Shown: positions 9,991 through 19,998, counted from the first letter of the stretch. The stretch is DNA of 64,000 nt from Prevotella sp. (GCA_022781445.1 JALETQ010000058.1:1-64000); one strand, 5' to 3'. The notes: generated from the letters alone by a model not told the origin. Numbers and translations: made by a program.

Positions 9991-10040
9991 CGAGCCTCCG
10001 ACCGACAGCCCGATTCACGAAGACAAAAAGACGGATGGTA

Positions 10041-10074
10041 AAGAGAGTGTGTGCATGACTGCGCACACTCTCTT
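10041..10074 (+). terminator. Rho-independent terminator-like hairpin after HU/smalltalk
   Basis: AAGAGAGTGTG TGCATGACTGCG CACACTCTCTT, 11-bp stem. Confidence 0.65.
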
Positions 10075-10075
10075 A

Positions 10076-10250
10076 ATCCCAAATCGGTCATTAGATTCCG
10101 GGGCGGTTTCGTTTGATGGTCGGGCAGACGGTTTTTCATTTTGTGGCATACGTGCCGAGCTGTAGCAAGACAAATCCGTCAGACAAGCGATCGATACCGG
10201 ATCGGGAAGTGCCATCATTGACATGACATACGGGACAAAACGCTCTCATG
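10076..10250 (+). repeat. Dispersed TIR element, copy B (right end decayed)
   Basis: ATCCCAAATCGGTCATTAGATTCCGGGGCGGTTTCGTTTGATGGTCGGGCAGACGG...; same interior order as copy A; right end stops at CTCTCATG. Confidence 0.75.
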
Positions 10251-10251
10251 T

Positions 10252-10306
10252 AAAAAAGACAACCGGTCTTATTCCCTCCTGATGGTATGGGACAAGACCG
10301 GTTGTC
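10252..10306 (-). terminator. Terminator of the CoA-transferase gene
   Basis: 13-bp perfect inverted repeat GACAACCGGTCTT / AAGACCGGTTGTC followed on the minus strand by TTTTTT. Confidence 0.75.
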
Positions 10307-10329
10307 GGCGACCGATGGTCGGTATGGGA

Positions 10330-11835
10330 TTACTTCACATACTCGGCGAAGTCGGTGAGACGCATGTCACCCTTGCGTGCAAGCGTGTCGTGGAGTGCGA
10401 AAGCAGCGGGGAGATTGTGCTTGGTGTGGCCACCGCGGGCAATCTTGAGATAGTCCCAAAGGAGCTGCTTATAGTCGGGATGCACACAGTTTTCGATGAT
10501 GGTCTGCGCACGCTGTGCCGGATTCTTGGCTCTCAAGTCGGCAACACCTTGCTCGGTGATGATGACATTGACATCGTGCTCGGAGTGATCCTGATGACTC
10601 ACGAAAGGCACAATCGACGAGATGAGTCCGCCTTTGGCCGTCGAGGGACAGGTGAAGATGGAGATATAGGCGTTGCGTTCGAAGTCGCCCGAGCCACCGA
10701 TACCGTTCATCATCTTGGTTCCACTGATGTGGGTGGAGTTGGCATTGCCATAGATGTCGACCTCGATGGCGGTGTTGATGGCAATGACACCCAATCGGCG
10801 AATGACTTCGGGATTATTGGAAATCTCGCAAGGGCGCAACGTCAGGTGATCTTTGAAATAGTTCATATTATCGTAAACCTGCATCAGGCATTCGTTTCCG
10901 ACGGTGAGCGAGCAGGAAGAAGCATCCTTGACACGGCCGTTGAGCATCATTTCAATGACGGCATCCTGAATCACTTCGGTATAAACATTGAAGTCGGGCA
11001 CGTTCTTGTCTTTACCAAGGGCTCCGAGGATGGCATTGGCGGTGGAGCCCACACCACTCTGCAAGGGCAGGAACGATGAAGGGATGATGCCCCTGCGCAT
11101 ATCAGCCACGAGGAACTCGGCGGTGAGATGGCCGATCTGGTCGGTGATGGGGTCGCTGTCTTTGAAAGCTCTGGCTTCATCAGCGAGGTTGCATTCGACC
11201 ACGCCCACGATTTTCTTGGCATCGATTTCGACGTAGGGCTTGCCGATGCGGTCGCCCACATGTTCGATGGGGATGGGCTTGCGGTAAGGCGGGTCGAGGG
11301 GTTCGTACACGTCATGAATGAGTTTGGCGTTGGGATTGTGGAACGCGTTGAGTTCCAAAATCACATGCTTGGCCAGACGGGCAGCCGTGGGACTGATACC
11401 TCCTGCAGCCGTGAGATAAGCCTTGCAAGTGTCGGTACCTTCTTCGATGTCGCACACTTCCAAGATAGCCCAGTCCACTTCGCCCATGAAACCATAGCGC
11501 AACTCGGGTGCCATGTGGCTGAGGTGAAAGTCGTTGTAAGCAATTTCGCCGGCGTTGACACTCTTACGGAAGTCAGAATTGGTGGTGTAGGGCGCACGAT
11601 ACTTGATGGCATTAGCCTGTGTGAGTACACCGTCGGTGCTGGGACCGGTGGATGCTCCGGTGAAGATGCCCACCTTGAAAGGTCGGCCGGCAGCATGCTC
11701 TGCTTCAGCGATTTTAGCCAATTCTCTTGTTACGGCTTTGGGTGCACCTGCCGGTGTGAAACCACTCAAAGCCAAGTTCTCATCGTTTTTGATCATCGCA
11801 GCTGCTTCGGCAGCCGATAAACGTGTGTAAGCCAT
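10330..11835 (-). CDS. Acetyl-CoA hydrolase/transferase family (succinate:acetate CoA-transferase-like)
   Basis: MAYTRLSAAEAAAMIKNDENLALSGFTPAGAPKAVTRELAKIAE...IISSIVPFVSHQDHSEHDVNVIITEQGVADLR; start chosen at MAYTRL. Confidence 0.92.
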   Translation of the reverse strand: MAYTRLSAAEAAAMIKNDENLALSGFTPAGAPKAVTRELAKIAEAEHAAGRPFKVGIFTGASTGPSTDGVLTQANAIKYRAPYTTNSDFRKSVNAGEIAYNDFHLSHMAPELRYGFMGEVDWAILEVCDIEEGTDTCKAYLTAAGGISPTAARLAKHVILELNAFHNPNAKLIHDVYEPLDPPYRKPIPIEHVGDRIGKPYVEIDAKKIVGVVECNLADEARAFKDSDPITDQIGHLTAEFLVADMRRGIIPSSFLPLQSGVGSTANAILGALGKDKNVPDFNVYTEVIQDAVIEMMLNGRVKDASSCSLTVGNECLMQVYDNMNYFKDHLTLRPCEISNNPEVIRRLGVIAINTAIEVDIYGNANSTHISGTKMMNGIGGSGDFERNAYISIFTCPSTAKGGLISSIVPFVSHQDHSEHDVNVIITEQGVADLRAKNPAQRAQTIIENCVHPDYKQLLWDYLKIARGGHTKHNLPAAFALHDTLARKGDMRLTDFAEYVK

Positions 11836-11875
11836 GATGTTTTGTCTTTGTGATATTTTAATGTTATATTGCCTG

Positions 11876-11883
11876 CAAAGGTA
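11876..11883 (-). promoter_or_regulatory. -7 element (TACCTTTG) for the CoA-transferase
   Basis: Reverse complement of CAAAGGTA ~40 bp upstream of the start codon. Confidence 0.55.
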
Positions 11884-12027
11884 AAAAAAATAATCCGTAT
11901 AACACAAAATGCCATGGACATATTATCCCATCGGCCGGCAAGAGACGAAACCTTGCGGTGGCATTATAAGATCGTCGTGGTCGTGCGGGCAATAATTCCG
12001 AACCTGACTAATGATCGATTCGGGATA

Positions 12028-12215
12028 ATCCCAAATCGGTCATTAGAACGTTTGTTTAAACATTTCCTGTCGCTCATATCACTTTCCGGCCGTTTTCGTC
12101 TGCCGGCCGGCATCTTGCCTGTCGTTTTGTCTTGCCGTAGCCCGCAACAAACCACCAAGCCATCTGCCAGACCATCAAACGAAACCGAATCGGAATCTAA
12201 TGACCGACTTGGGAT
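12028..12215 (-). repeat. Dispersed TIR element, copy C (188 bp, best-preserved ends)
   Basis: Ends ATCCCAAATCGGTCATTAGA and TCTAATGACCGACTTGGGAT form a 20-bp TIR with one mismatch; interior CTTGCCGTAGCCCGCAACA and TCAAACGAAACCGAATCGGAA. Confidence 0.9.
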
Positions 12216-12826
12216 AATTGTTGAGCCGTCTGACACAATTCGTCATACCATGCTTCGCCAAAACGGCGCACAAGAGGTTCGCGCAAAAAGCGATAGAGGG
12301 GCAAGTCGATGCGGTGTCCCAGCTCGACGGCCGGCCGGCACACGCTCCACCTGTGGTAATTGAGTCCCACCATGCCGTTTGAAAACGTCTTTTCGCGGAT
12401 GGGATAGAGCGCACAGCTGATGGGTTTGCAGAAGTCGGCGGTACCGTTGCGGTAGGCTTTTTCGAGCGCACAGTAGCAACATCCGTTTTCGTGGCAGGTG
12501 AAAACGCAGTCTTTGCCACCCACAATGGATGTCACGAGATCACCGTCGCGGTCGACATACGAAATGCCGTCGCGGTCGATGACGGCTTGTGCGGTTGCCG
12601 AAAGGGTGTGCCATACGTTGTCGAGCTGTGCCTCGATGGCACCTATTTCATCAAGGGTCACCGGCGCACCGGCATCGCCCTCGACACAGCAGATGCCCTT
12701 GCAGGCCTCGAGGTCGCAGCAGAAACGCTGCGTGAGGATGTCGGACGACAACAGTACGTCGCCCACTTGCAGGATGCTCGGCAGACGGTCGGTATCTTTG
12801 GAGGATTGTGTAGGAAGATGTGTCAT
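12197..12826 (-). CDS. DUF3109 family protein (Cys-rich, putative metal-binding)
   Basis: CCDLEACKGICCVEGDAGAPVTLDE...GKDCVFTCHENGCCYCALEKAYRNGTADFCKPISCALYPIREK; C-terminus SQVGH* is encoded by the repeat element's TIR. Confidence 0.85.
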   Translation of the reverse strand: MTHLPTQSSKDTDRLPSILQVGDVLLSSDILTQRFCCDLEACKGICCVEGDAGAPVTLDEIGAIEAQLDNVWHTLSATAQAVIDRDGISYVDRDGDLVTSIVGGKDCVFTCHENGCCYCALEKAYRNGTADFCKPISCALYPIREKTFSNGMVGLNYHRWSVCRPAVELGHRIDLPLYRFLREPLVRRFGEAWYDELCQTAQQLSQVGH

Positions 12827-12917
12827 GGTCGTATAGGCAATGATGAAAAGGTTTCACGGCCCCGTGTGGTCAGTAAACGGCAATCAGCCGGACACAAAGA
12901 GGCGGCGAGGAGCTGTT

Positions 12918-13583
12918 CTACCATTCGACGGGAGTCATGCCGTGGGCTTGCAGATAGCGGTTGGCGAGCGAAAAATGGTGGTTGCCGAACCATCCTCCCC
13001 TATTGGCAGAGAGGGGTGAAGGATGTGCCGCCTGCAGCACGAGATGACGATCGGCATCGATGAGTGAAGCCTTTGACCGGGCAAAGCCTCCCCAAAGGAG
13101 GAAAACAAGGTGTTCTTTGCCGGCATTGAGCGTATTGATGACGGCATCGGTAAAGGTTTCCCAACCTTGCCGTTGATGGCTGCCCGCCACATGGGCACGC
13201 ACCGTCAGCGTGGCATTGAGCAGCATGACACCCTGACTTGCCCAACGCGAGAGATCGCCTTGTTGGGAGGGACGGCTGCCGAGGTCGTTCTCGATTTCCC
13301 TGAGAATGTTGATCAACGAGGGTGGCAAGCGCATACCGTCGGGCACGGAAAAGCTCAATCCGTGAGCCTGCCCCGGCTCGTGGTAGGGGTCTTGGCCGAT
13401 GATGACGACCTTGACCCGGTCGAACGGACAAAGATTGAAGGCGTTGAAGATGAGCTTACCGGGTGGAAAACAGGTGTTGCGGGCATACTCTTCACGCACG
13501 AATGACGCCAGCCGGGCAAAGTAGGGCTTGTCGAATTCGGCAGCAAGCCGCTGTTGCCACGATGATTCAATATTTACCTGCAT
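12918..13583 (-). CDS. ung: Uracil-DNA glycosylase
   Basis: Motifs VVIIGQDPYHEPGQAHGLSFSV, LLNATLTVRAHVAGSHQ, LQAAHPSPLSANRGGWFGNHHFSLAN. Confidence 0.96.
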   Translation of the reverse strand: MQVNIESSWQQRLAAEFDKPYFARLASFVREEYARNTCFPPGKLIFNAFNLCPFDRVKVVIIGQDPYHEPGQAHGLSFSVPDGMRLPPSLINILREIENDLGSRPSQQGDLSRWASQGVMLLNATLTVRAHVAGSHQRQGWETFTDAVINTLNAGKEHLVFLLWGGFARSKASLIDADRHLVLQAAHPSPLSANRGGWFGNHHFSLANRYLQAHGMTPVEW

Positions 13584-13796
13584 CTTTTTTCATGATTGGT
13601 TTACGGTGCGAAGTTACACATTTTCTGCTTACCTGCTTCCTTTTCATATGCTGTTCTTGTACTTCGGAGTGATTATTGGCATCCTTTTTCATGCACATCG
13701 TGCTTTCCCGGCGGCTCGGAAGCCTCAACGACTCTTCATTCAAAGGACGGTAACGGGTAGGTTTCCCGCTTCACCATAATGTATGAAATAAAAATA

Positions 13797-13985
13797 AGCC
13801 CGAATCGGTTATTGGATACTGAATCGGATTTGTTCGATTGTCGACCGGCTGTTTGTCACAGGTGTAGCGGGCTACAGCAAGAAAAAACCGGCAGACAAGA
13901 TACCGACAAAACGGACAATATCCGAGCGGAAGTGCCTTAACCGGCATGAAATGTTGGAGAAACGCCTTAATAACCGATTTGGGAC
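13797..13985 (+). repeat. Dispersed TIR element, copy D (189 bp)
   Basis: CCCGAATCGGTTATTGGATACTGAATCGGATTTGTTCGATTGTCGACCGG ... TTAATAACCGATTTGGGA; central TGTAGCGGGCTACAGCAAGA. Confidence 0.87.
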
Positions 13986-14011
13986 AAAGGGACAGAAAGG
14001 ACATACCCTTT

Positions 14012-14045
14012 CGACCATCGATGAACTGATGACCGGAAGGGTATG
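14012..14045 (-). terminator. Terminator-like hairpin downstream of metG
   Basis: CATACCCTT ... AAGGGTATG 9-bp stem; minus-strand 3' flank TCCTTTCTGTCCCTTTG only moderately T-rich. Confidence 0.45.
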
Positions 14046-14070
14046 CCGTATTGAAAGTTCTGCAGACGGT

Positions 14071-16182
14071 TTATCCCACCTGACTGCCGGGCTTGACGGG
14101 GCGCACGAGTGAAGTTACGCTGAGACTTCCGTCGAAATCTTCGGCCGAAAGAATCATGCCCTGACTCTCGATGCCCATGAGTTTGCGAGGGGCGAAGTTG
14201 GCAATGAAGAGTACATCGCGCCCCACGAGTTCTTCGGGTTCGTAGTACTTGGCGATGCCCGAAACGATGGTGCGGTCAGTGCCGCTGCCGTCGTCGAGGG
14301 TGAACTTCAAGAGCTTGTTGGCTTTCCTGACTTTCTCGCAAGCCTTGACATGCCCCACACGGATGTCGAGTTTTTCGAAATCGCCATATTCCACAACGGG
14401 TTTCACCTCTTTGGCACGATAGGCCGCCGCCTCGTTTTCGCGACGGATGTTTTCCAAGCGGTTGAGTTGAGCCTCAATGGCTTCGTCCTCGATCTTCTCG
14501 AAGAGCAATCCCGGTTCGGCCAAACGATGACCCGCAGGCAGCAAGTCGGTCTGTCCCAATCGACTCCAGTCGCAGTCAGTGAGGTTCAACATTTCACGCA
14601 ATCGCTTGGAACTGAAGGGCAGGAAAGGTTCGAAAGCTATCGAGAGATTGGCTACCAGCTGCAAGGATATATAAAGAATGGTACGCACGCGCTCCTCGGC
14701 AATGCGGCTTGCTTCGGCCTTTTGTTCATTGGCAGGGTCTTGGAGGATGGCTTTGCGCAGTTTCCAAGGTTCGCCGTCGGTGATGTATCGGTTGCCGATG
14801 CGGGCGAGGTTCATCGCCTCGAACTGGGCTTCACGGAACTTGAAAGTGTCGAGCAGATGTTCCACCTTGCCCTTGACATCCTTGAATTCGTCGATGGCTT
14901 TACGGTCGGCATCATTGAGTGAACCGCATTCGGGCACCACGCCGTCCCAATAGTTCTTGGTGAGTTGGAGGGCGCGGTTGACAAAATTACCATATATAGC
15001 CACCAACTCGTTGTTGTTTCGGTCTTGGAAATCGCGCCAAGTAAAGTTATTGTCCTTCGTTTCGGGAGCGTTGGCTGTAAGGACATAACGCAGCACATCC
15101 TGCTTTCCGGGGAAGTCGACGAGGTATTCGTGAAGCCAGATAGCCCAGTTGCGCGAAGTGGAGATCTTGTCGTTTTCGAGATTGAGGAACTCGTTGGCTG
15201 GCACATTCTCGGGCATGATATACTTGCCGTGTGCCTTCATCATGACGGGGAAGATGATGCAATGGAAGACTATGTTGTCTTTTCCGATGAAATGTATGAG
15301 ACGGGTATCGTTATCCTGCCACCATTTTTCCCAGTTGCCCCATCGTCCGGGGGCGGCTTCGCAGAGTTCCTTGGTATTGGAAACATAGCCGATGGGGGCA
15401 TCAAACCACACATAGAGCACCTTTCCCTCGGCACCTTCGACAGGAACGGGAATACCCCAGTCGAGATCGCGGGTCATGGCCCGTGGCTGCAAGTCCATAT
15501 CGAGCCACGACTTACATTGTCCGTAGACATTGGGACGCCATTCTTTGTGCTGTTCGAGAATCCACTCTTTCAGCCATTCCTGGTATTCGTTGAGAGGCAG
15601 ATACCAGTTCTTGGTTTCTTTCATGACAGGAACAGATCCGCTGATGGCCGACTTCGGGTTGATCAATTCGGTTGGCGACAGGTCGCGACCACACTTTTCG
15701 CACTGGTCTCCATACGCTCCCTCGTTATGGCAGTGGGGACATTCGCCGGTGATATAGCGGTCGGCAAGGAACTGCTGTGCCTCCTCATCGTAGTATTGGC
15801 TGGTGGTTTCTTCGGTGAGCTTGCCTTCTTCGTAGAGTTTGCGGAAGAAATCGCTGGCCATTTGATGATGGGTGGGACTCGTCGTGCGACTATAGACATC
15901 GAAAGAAATACCGAAGTCCTCGAACGATTTCTTAATGATGCCGTGGTAACGGTCGACAATATCCTGTGGCGTCACGCCCTCTTTGCGGGCTCGAATGGTG
16001 ATGGGCACCCCGTGTTCGTCGCTTCCTCCGATGAACATCACGTCTTCTTTCTTCAGCCGAAGATAACGCACATAGATGTCGGCAGGCACATAAACACCTG
16101 CGAGATGACCGATATGGACACCACCATTGGCATAAGGCAATGCAGACGTGACCGTGGTACGCTTGTATTTTTTCTGTTCCAT
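14071..16182 (-). CDS. metG: Methionyl-tRNA synthetase
   Basis: [53 protein letters not shown]-terminal tRNA-binding domain ([26 protein letters not shown]). Confidence 0.97.
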   Translation of the reverse strand: MEQKKYKRTTVTSALPYANGGVHIGHLAGVYVPADIYVRYLRLKKEDVMFIGGSDEHGVPITIRARKEGVTPQDIVDRYHGIIKKSFEDFGISFDVYSRTTSPTHHQMASDFFRKLYEEGKLTEETTSQYYDEEAQQFLADRYITGECPHCHNEGAYGDQCEKCGRDLSPTELINPKSAISGSVPVMKETKNWYLPLNEYQEWLKEWILEQHKEWRPNVYGQCKSWLDMDLQPRAMTRDLDWGIPVPVEGAEGKVLYVWFDAPIGYVSNTKELCEAAPGRWGNWEKWWQDNDTRLIHFIGKDNIVFHCIIFPVMMKAHGKYIMPENVPANEFLNLENDKISTSRNWAIWLHEYLVDFPGKQDVLRYVLTANAPETKDNNFTWRDFQDRNNNELVAIYGNFVNRALQLTKNYWDGVVPECGSLNDADRKAIDEFKDVKGKVEHLLDTFKFREAQFEAMNLARIGNRYITDGEPWKLRKAILQDPANEQKAEASRIAEERVRTILYISLQLVANLSIAFEPFLPFSSKRLREMLNLTDCDWSRLGQTDLLPAGHRLAEPGLLFEKIEDEAIEAQLNRLENIRRENEAAAYRAKEVKPVVEYGDFEKLDIRVGHVKACEKVRKANKLLKFTLDDGSGTDRTIVSGIAKYYEPEELVGRDVLFIANFAPRKLMGIESQGMILSAEDFDGSLSVTSLVRPVKPGSQVG

Positions 16183-16288
16183 AATGTTGTTTTTGATTCG
16201 AATAGATGGACGGGAAAAGCATTCTCCGACGACAACCGACTGCCCGTCATGATACTTCACGACCGACGACTCTCCCCGAAACTGTGTG

Positions 16289-16296
16289 CAAAGTTA
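16289..16296 (-). promoter_or_regulatory. -7 element (TAACTTTG) for metG
   Basis: Reverse complement of CAAAGTTA. Confidence 0.5.
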
Positions 16297-16502
16297 CGAA
16301 AAACGAATTAAATATAAACGTGTTCGGAGATTTTTATCCCCCATTAACCCCTTGACGTCATTTATATATTTTCGTTATATTTGCAAAACACAAAAAGAAT
16401 CAACAGTTTTAACCAACTCTCCTCATAGTAATAAGGATTTCTCCCATATATATCCGGACATCTTTGGATTCTCAGTATTACAACTCAAATATTATCATCA
16501 GT

Positions 16503-18159
16503 ATGAAAAAGACACTATTCATGATTGCAGCAACCTTCTTTGCTGCCACCGCATGGGCTCAAACAGTCTCACAAGCACAGTCTGAAAAAGGTTTTTTTAC
16601 CAATAAATGTAACAAGAATCAGCGAAAGACAGATTTGACTTTCATGCTTACCAACGTACTTAAGAATCACCCAACTTCCAAGCCTTCACAACAACCACCC
16701 GTCACCGAACAACCTGAAGGAAGCATTATCAACAACTTATATCGAAGCACTTCCGAAAGTTACTTCGTCGGATGGGGCAGTGTTTTCAGCACGCCAATCG
16801 ATGGCTTTGTGGGAACATTGGTCAAAGACAACAACGGAAACATTTATATGGAAGACCCCTTTTGCTGCCTTAAATACCGGTACATGGCTGAAATTAGACA
16901 AGACTGAAAGTGACACGTTGGTCGCCAAGGGCAACCAGCCAATATACCAAGTGGATTATCAAGGCGAACAAATTGACTTTTATGTCAGCCGGATGGTTAC
17001 AAACCAAACCGCAGAAGGTGACCTTACCTATGTCATCGACAAACAAAACCCCGATATCAAATTCGTCTATCGGAACGATTCACTCATACAAGTGAGCGAC
17101 GGCATTATCGACATGCACACGGTTGATGGAAAATGGGCAGGATTTGGAGATCTTAATTCTGTCTTTTCCACCGTCAAAGACAAGGTTGCAGACATCAACC
17201 CTTCGCTGCAATACAATGACTGTTACATGAAGTTCCTCACAAGCGACAGTCAGGACGGGCAACTCGTCAAACTGGCGTTCGACAATGAAGATGTTTACAT
17301 AAGAGGTGCATTCCCAAACATGCCCGAAGCCACCATCATTGGTAAAAAAGAAGGAAACAAAGTCGTTTTCGAGTCAAACCAACATCTCGGTATTGATAAT
17401 GTCCCCAAGAACCATGCCTACTTCTTCGGAGGCACTTCCCAAAAGACTGTCGACAAAGATGGCTATCAGCAAGAGGAGTTATTCCACACCAAGAATCTTA
17501 CATTCGATTTTGATGCCGACAAGATGAGCTTGGTTGCCGACTCGGCGATGTGTTTCAACGGTGGAAACCGAATCATGTCGTACATCCATTTCTTCAGACA
17601 ACCGGAAATTAACACTTACACAGAGACAGCCACCACACCTGCCATGCCGAAGATCATCCTCTTCTACGAATTCAATCCTGACGAAGGGTATGCTACTCTC
17701 ATGTTCGATTATTCCAAATTTGACGAACAAGGTCAGTTCATGAATCCCGAGAAACTCTATTACAAGATATACAAAGACAACGAAATGCTCACTTTCCTCC
17801 CCGAAGACTATCCGGGATTGACTGCACCAACCAATGAAATGAGCTACAACTATGATGACAGACAGAGTGTGTTGGTCACTGAAACCTATCATTATATACA
17901 AATTTATGAAGATGGATATTCCAAAATCGGAGTTTCATGTATCTACAAAGGCGGTGGCGAAACCCACGAATCACCCATCACATGGAAGCTTATAGGTGAA
18001 GATACAAGCGTGAAAAACTTCCACACCGATCAAATTGCCGTTTCGCGCTACTTGGATATTTCCGGCCGAAGAGTCGTGAATCCGTCCCAAGGCCTCTTCA
18101 TCAAAGAAGATATCCTAACAAACGGCACAAGAAAATATACCAAAGTATTGATAAAATAA
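16503..18159 (+). pseudogene. Secreted protein with C-terminal sorting-like motif, interrupted by a single frameshift
   Basis: ORF 16464-16907 (signal peptide MKKTLFMIAATFFAATAWAQ) continues in the next frame as FAALNTGTWLKLDKTESD... (ORF ending 18159); switch at GACCCCTTTTGCTGCC, ~16855-16866. Confidence 0.8.
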
Positions 18160-18182
18160 CCTCTTTCACACAACCGTACTTT

Positions 18183-18222
18183 CGGGAAAATCCTCCTTGA
18201 CGGGGATTTTCCCGATTTTTTT
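18183..18222 (+). terminator. Rho-independent terminator
   Basis: GGGAAAATCC TCCTTGAC GGGGATTTTCCC GATTTTTTT. Confidence 0.8.
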
Positions 18223-18243
18223 AACCGGCAAATACACATCAAC

Positions 18244-18579
18244 ATGAAACATTACACCTCCTTCCCCTTGAATTTACTATTCCTTTTATCCTGCTTAAAC
18301 TTTCAAATGTTGTCGGCACAAGACAAGGGAAACGATGCCTCACTCAAAGACGGTGAGATTATCTACAGTTATGATAGAACCGATGCCGACAAAAGCTTCC
18401 CGGTCTCTTTCAATGGCGGGACGGCACAGGAAATGACTTGTCGGTTCGCACACCAGCCATCTCCATCAATATGGATACAAAAAAGCAAGAATAACCTGTC
18501 AAGTGTTACGCACGTCCTCAACAAAAAAAATAACGTAAAAGAACTTTTCAACAACAGATTAACGTGGCGCTATCGATAA
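18244..18579 (+). CDS. Hypothetical secreted protein, possibly truncated
   Basis: 111 aa ORF with N-terminal signal MKHYTSFPLNLLFLLSCLNFQMLSAQ; AT-rich surroundings; no family recognised. Confidence 0.4.
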   Translation: MKHYTSFPLNLLFLLSCLNFQMLSAQDKGNDASLKDGEIIYSYDRTDADKSFPVSFNGGTAQEMTCRFAHQPSPSIWIQKSKNNLSSVTHVLNKKNNVKELFNNRLTWRYR

Positions 18580-18776
18580 ACAACAAACATAACTAACGTT
18601 ACAATATAATGATAGAACAGATTTTCACAAAAAAACTTGCATTATATTTTTTATGTTATTAAATTTACACACAAAGATTACGGCCTGAATAAAAAAATAT
18701 AAGGTATTCACGTGAACCTGATTTGTATTATATTAACAACAACATTTGAAAACATGAAAATTAAAAAAGTAATGCA

Positions 18777-19229
18777 ATGAAAAAGTTTTTATTATTCGTA
18801 GGTGGAATGATAAGTTGTGTCATGGCTTACGGTCAAACAGCAGAAAGTGTCATAGAAAAGTTCAAAACAGCCAACGGTGTTGAATATATTCACATGAACG
18901 GTGACGAATTCAGCGGTTCGCTGAATGCGGACGAGTTCAGCAAATCGACCAAAAACATTTTATCCAATTCCTTAATTACGGGCTTTGTTTCACAAGTGAA
19001 AGGCATAAAATCTGCCGAAATGCTCTTGATTACTCAAAATGATGTTTTGGCACAAGTATCAAATGAGCTGCAAGCATTGGGTTCGAGGGGTTATGCCAAG
19101 TCATCGACCGTATCAAACGACAACCTTTGTTATATCAAACAAGACGGCAAAAACATTGCCGAAATCGTGTTTTTGAAGAACAAAACCAAGGACGACAAGC
19201 AGGCCATGCTACTGGTCTTAAAAAAATAA
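18777..19229 (+). CDS. DUF4252-like secreted protein
   Basis: MKKFLLFVGGMISCVMAYGQTAESVIEKFKTANGVEYIHMN...; size and layout resemble DUF4252 proteins. Confidence 0.6.
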   Translation: MKKFLLFVGGMISCVMAYGQTAESVIEKFKTANGVEYIHMNGDEFSGSLNADEFSKSTKNILSNSLITGFVSQVKGIKSAEMLLITQNDVLAQVSNELQALGSRGYAKSSTVSNDNLCYIKQDGKNIAEIVFLKNKTKDDKQAMLLVLKK

Positions 19230-19313
19230 ACCCGAATTGGTCATCATATGGCAGGACAATTCTTCATGTTGACTTAGAAACTTCCTGACCGTTCCATGAT
19301 GACCAATCAGGAA
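19229..19313. repeat. Dispersed TIR element, short copy K (~85 bp)
   Basis: AAACCCGAATTGGTCATCATATGG ... CCATGATGACCAATCAGGA; left end begins at the TAA stop of the upstream gene. Confidence 0.6.
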
Positions 19314-19338
19314 TCAACAAATCTTGAAAACTTTATGA

Positions 19339-19383
19339 CGAATCGGGACGGTTCCACTCGGTAACCATCCCGATTCGTTTTTT
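19339..19383 (+). terminator. Rho-independent terminator
   Basis: CGAATCGGGA...TCCCGATTCG followed by TTTTTT. Confidence 0.75.
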
Positions 19384-19386
19384 ATA

Positions 19387-19480
19387 AAAACCGAATCGGT
19401 CATGTGGGCATCTGGTACCACATTTCATGCCGTTCGTACCACATTCCATCCGGTTTATGTTTGATTGCCGACCGGATGAA
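19387..19480 (+). repeat. Dispersed TIR element, decayed/partial copy L
   Basis: AAACCGAATCGGTCATGTGG and downstream TTTGATTGCCGACCGGATG similar to copies B/D/H; no clear right end. Confidence 0.45.
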
Positions 19481-19649
19481 GTGTGAATTTTGCACAAGCA
19501 TGAAAGACTTCCCAACGACAAGGAGGTATCATCGGGCAACAACGGGCGGACCATTTCCTTTCAGCAACATTTCCTGAACGGTATATCATGTCGAACCAAA
19601 CGGACAACCGGCAGACTGCGGTTTTGCAGACCTTTTCGCCTTATCCGAC

Positions 19650-19729
19650 GATTCCTGCCGTTTTACCTCGCGAAAGGGGAACTATTGCCTTGTATTTCGG
19701 GGCCTTTTGCCAAACAAATCGTGCCCTTT
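19650..19729 (-). repeat. Decayed 22-bp-periodic array (reverse orientation)
   Basis: GATTCCTGCCGTTT at 19650, ATTTCGGGGCCTTT at 19694, AAATCGTGCCCTTT at 19716 keep 22/44-bp spacing to the AAAACCTGCCCTTT unit; the 19672 unit is not recognisable. Confidence 0.45.
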
Positions 19730-19998
19730 CGCAAATCACCCGTTGAGAGTTTGGAGCGCAAGAGCGTAAAAAACAGCCTTAGAAACACTGTTAATCAAAC
19801 AATGACACAAATATATTCAAACGATTTCCAACCCTCCATTCACTTAGTTTTCATCAAGGGCAAGAGGACTTTCTTCTTTTTTCTCCTCAAATTCATCAAC
19901 GAAGCACTCCACAAATGGCCATCAACAAGCGGGCGACCACCGCGGTGCCAATGCACCGGCGATGATCGCCAACGAAAAGACAAGGGGAAGAGTGAAAG

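Noticed and set aside
12007-12222. Complete insertion sequence with transposase
   Set aside because: Ends look transposon-like but the ~190-bp interior has no transposase-like ORF; treated as a non-autonomous or structured repeat.
14965-16311. 448-aa plus-strand ORF
   Set aside because: Antisense of metG.
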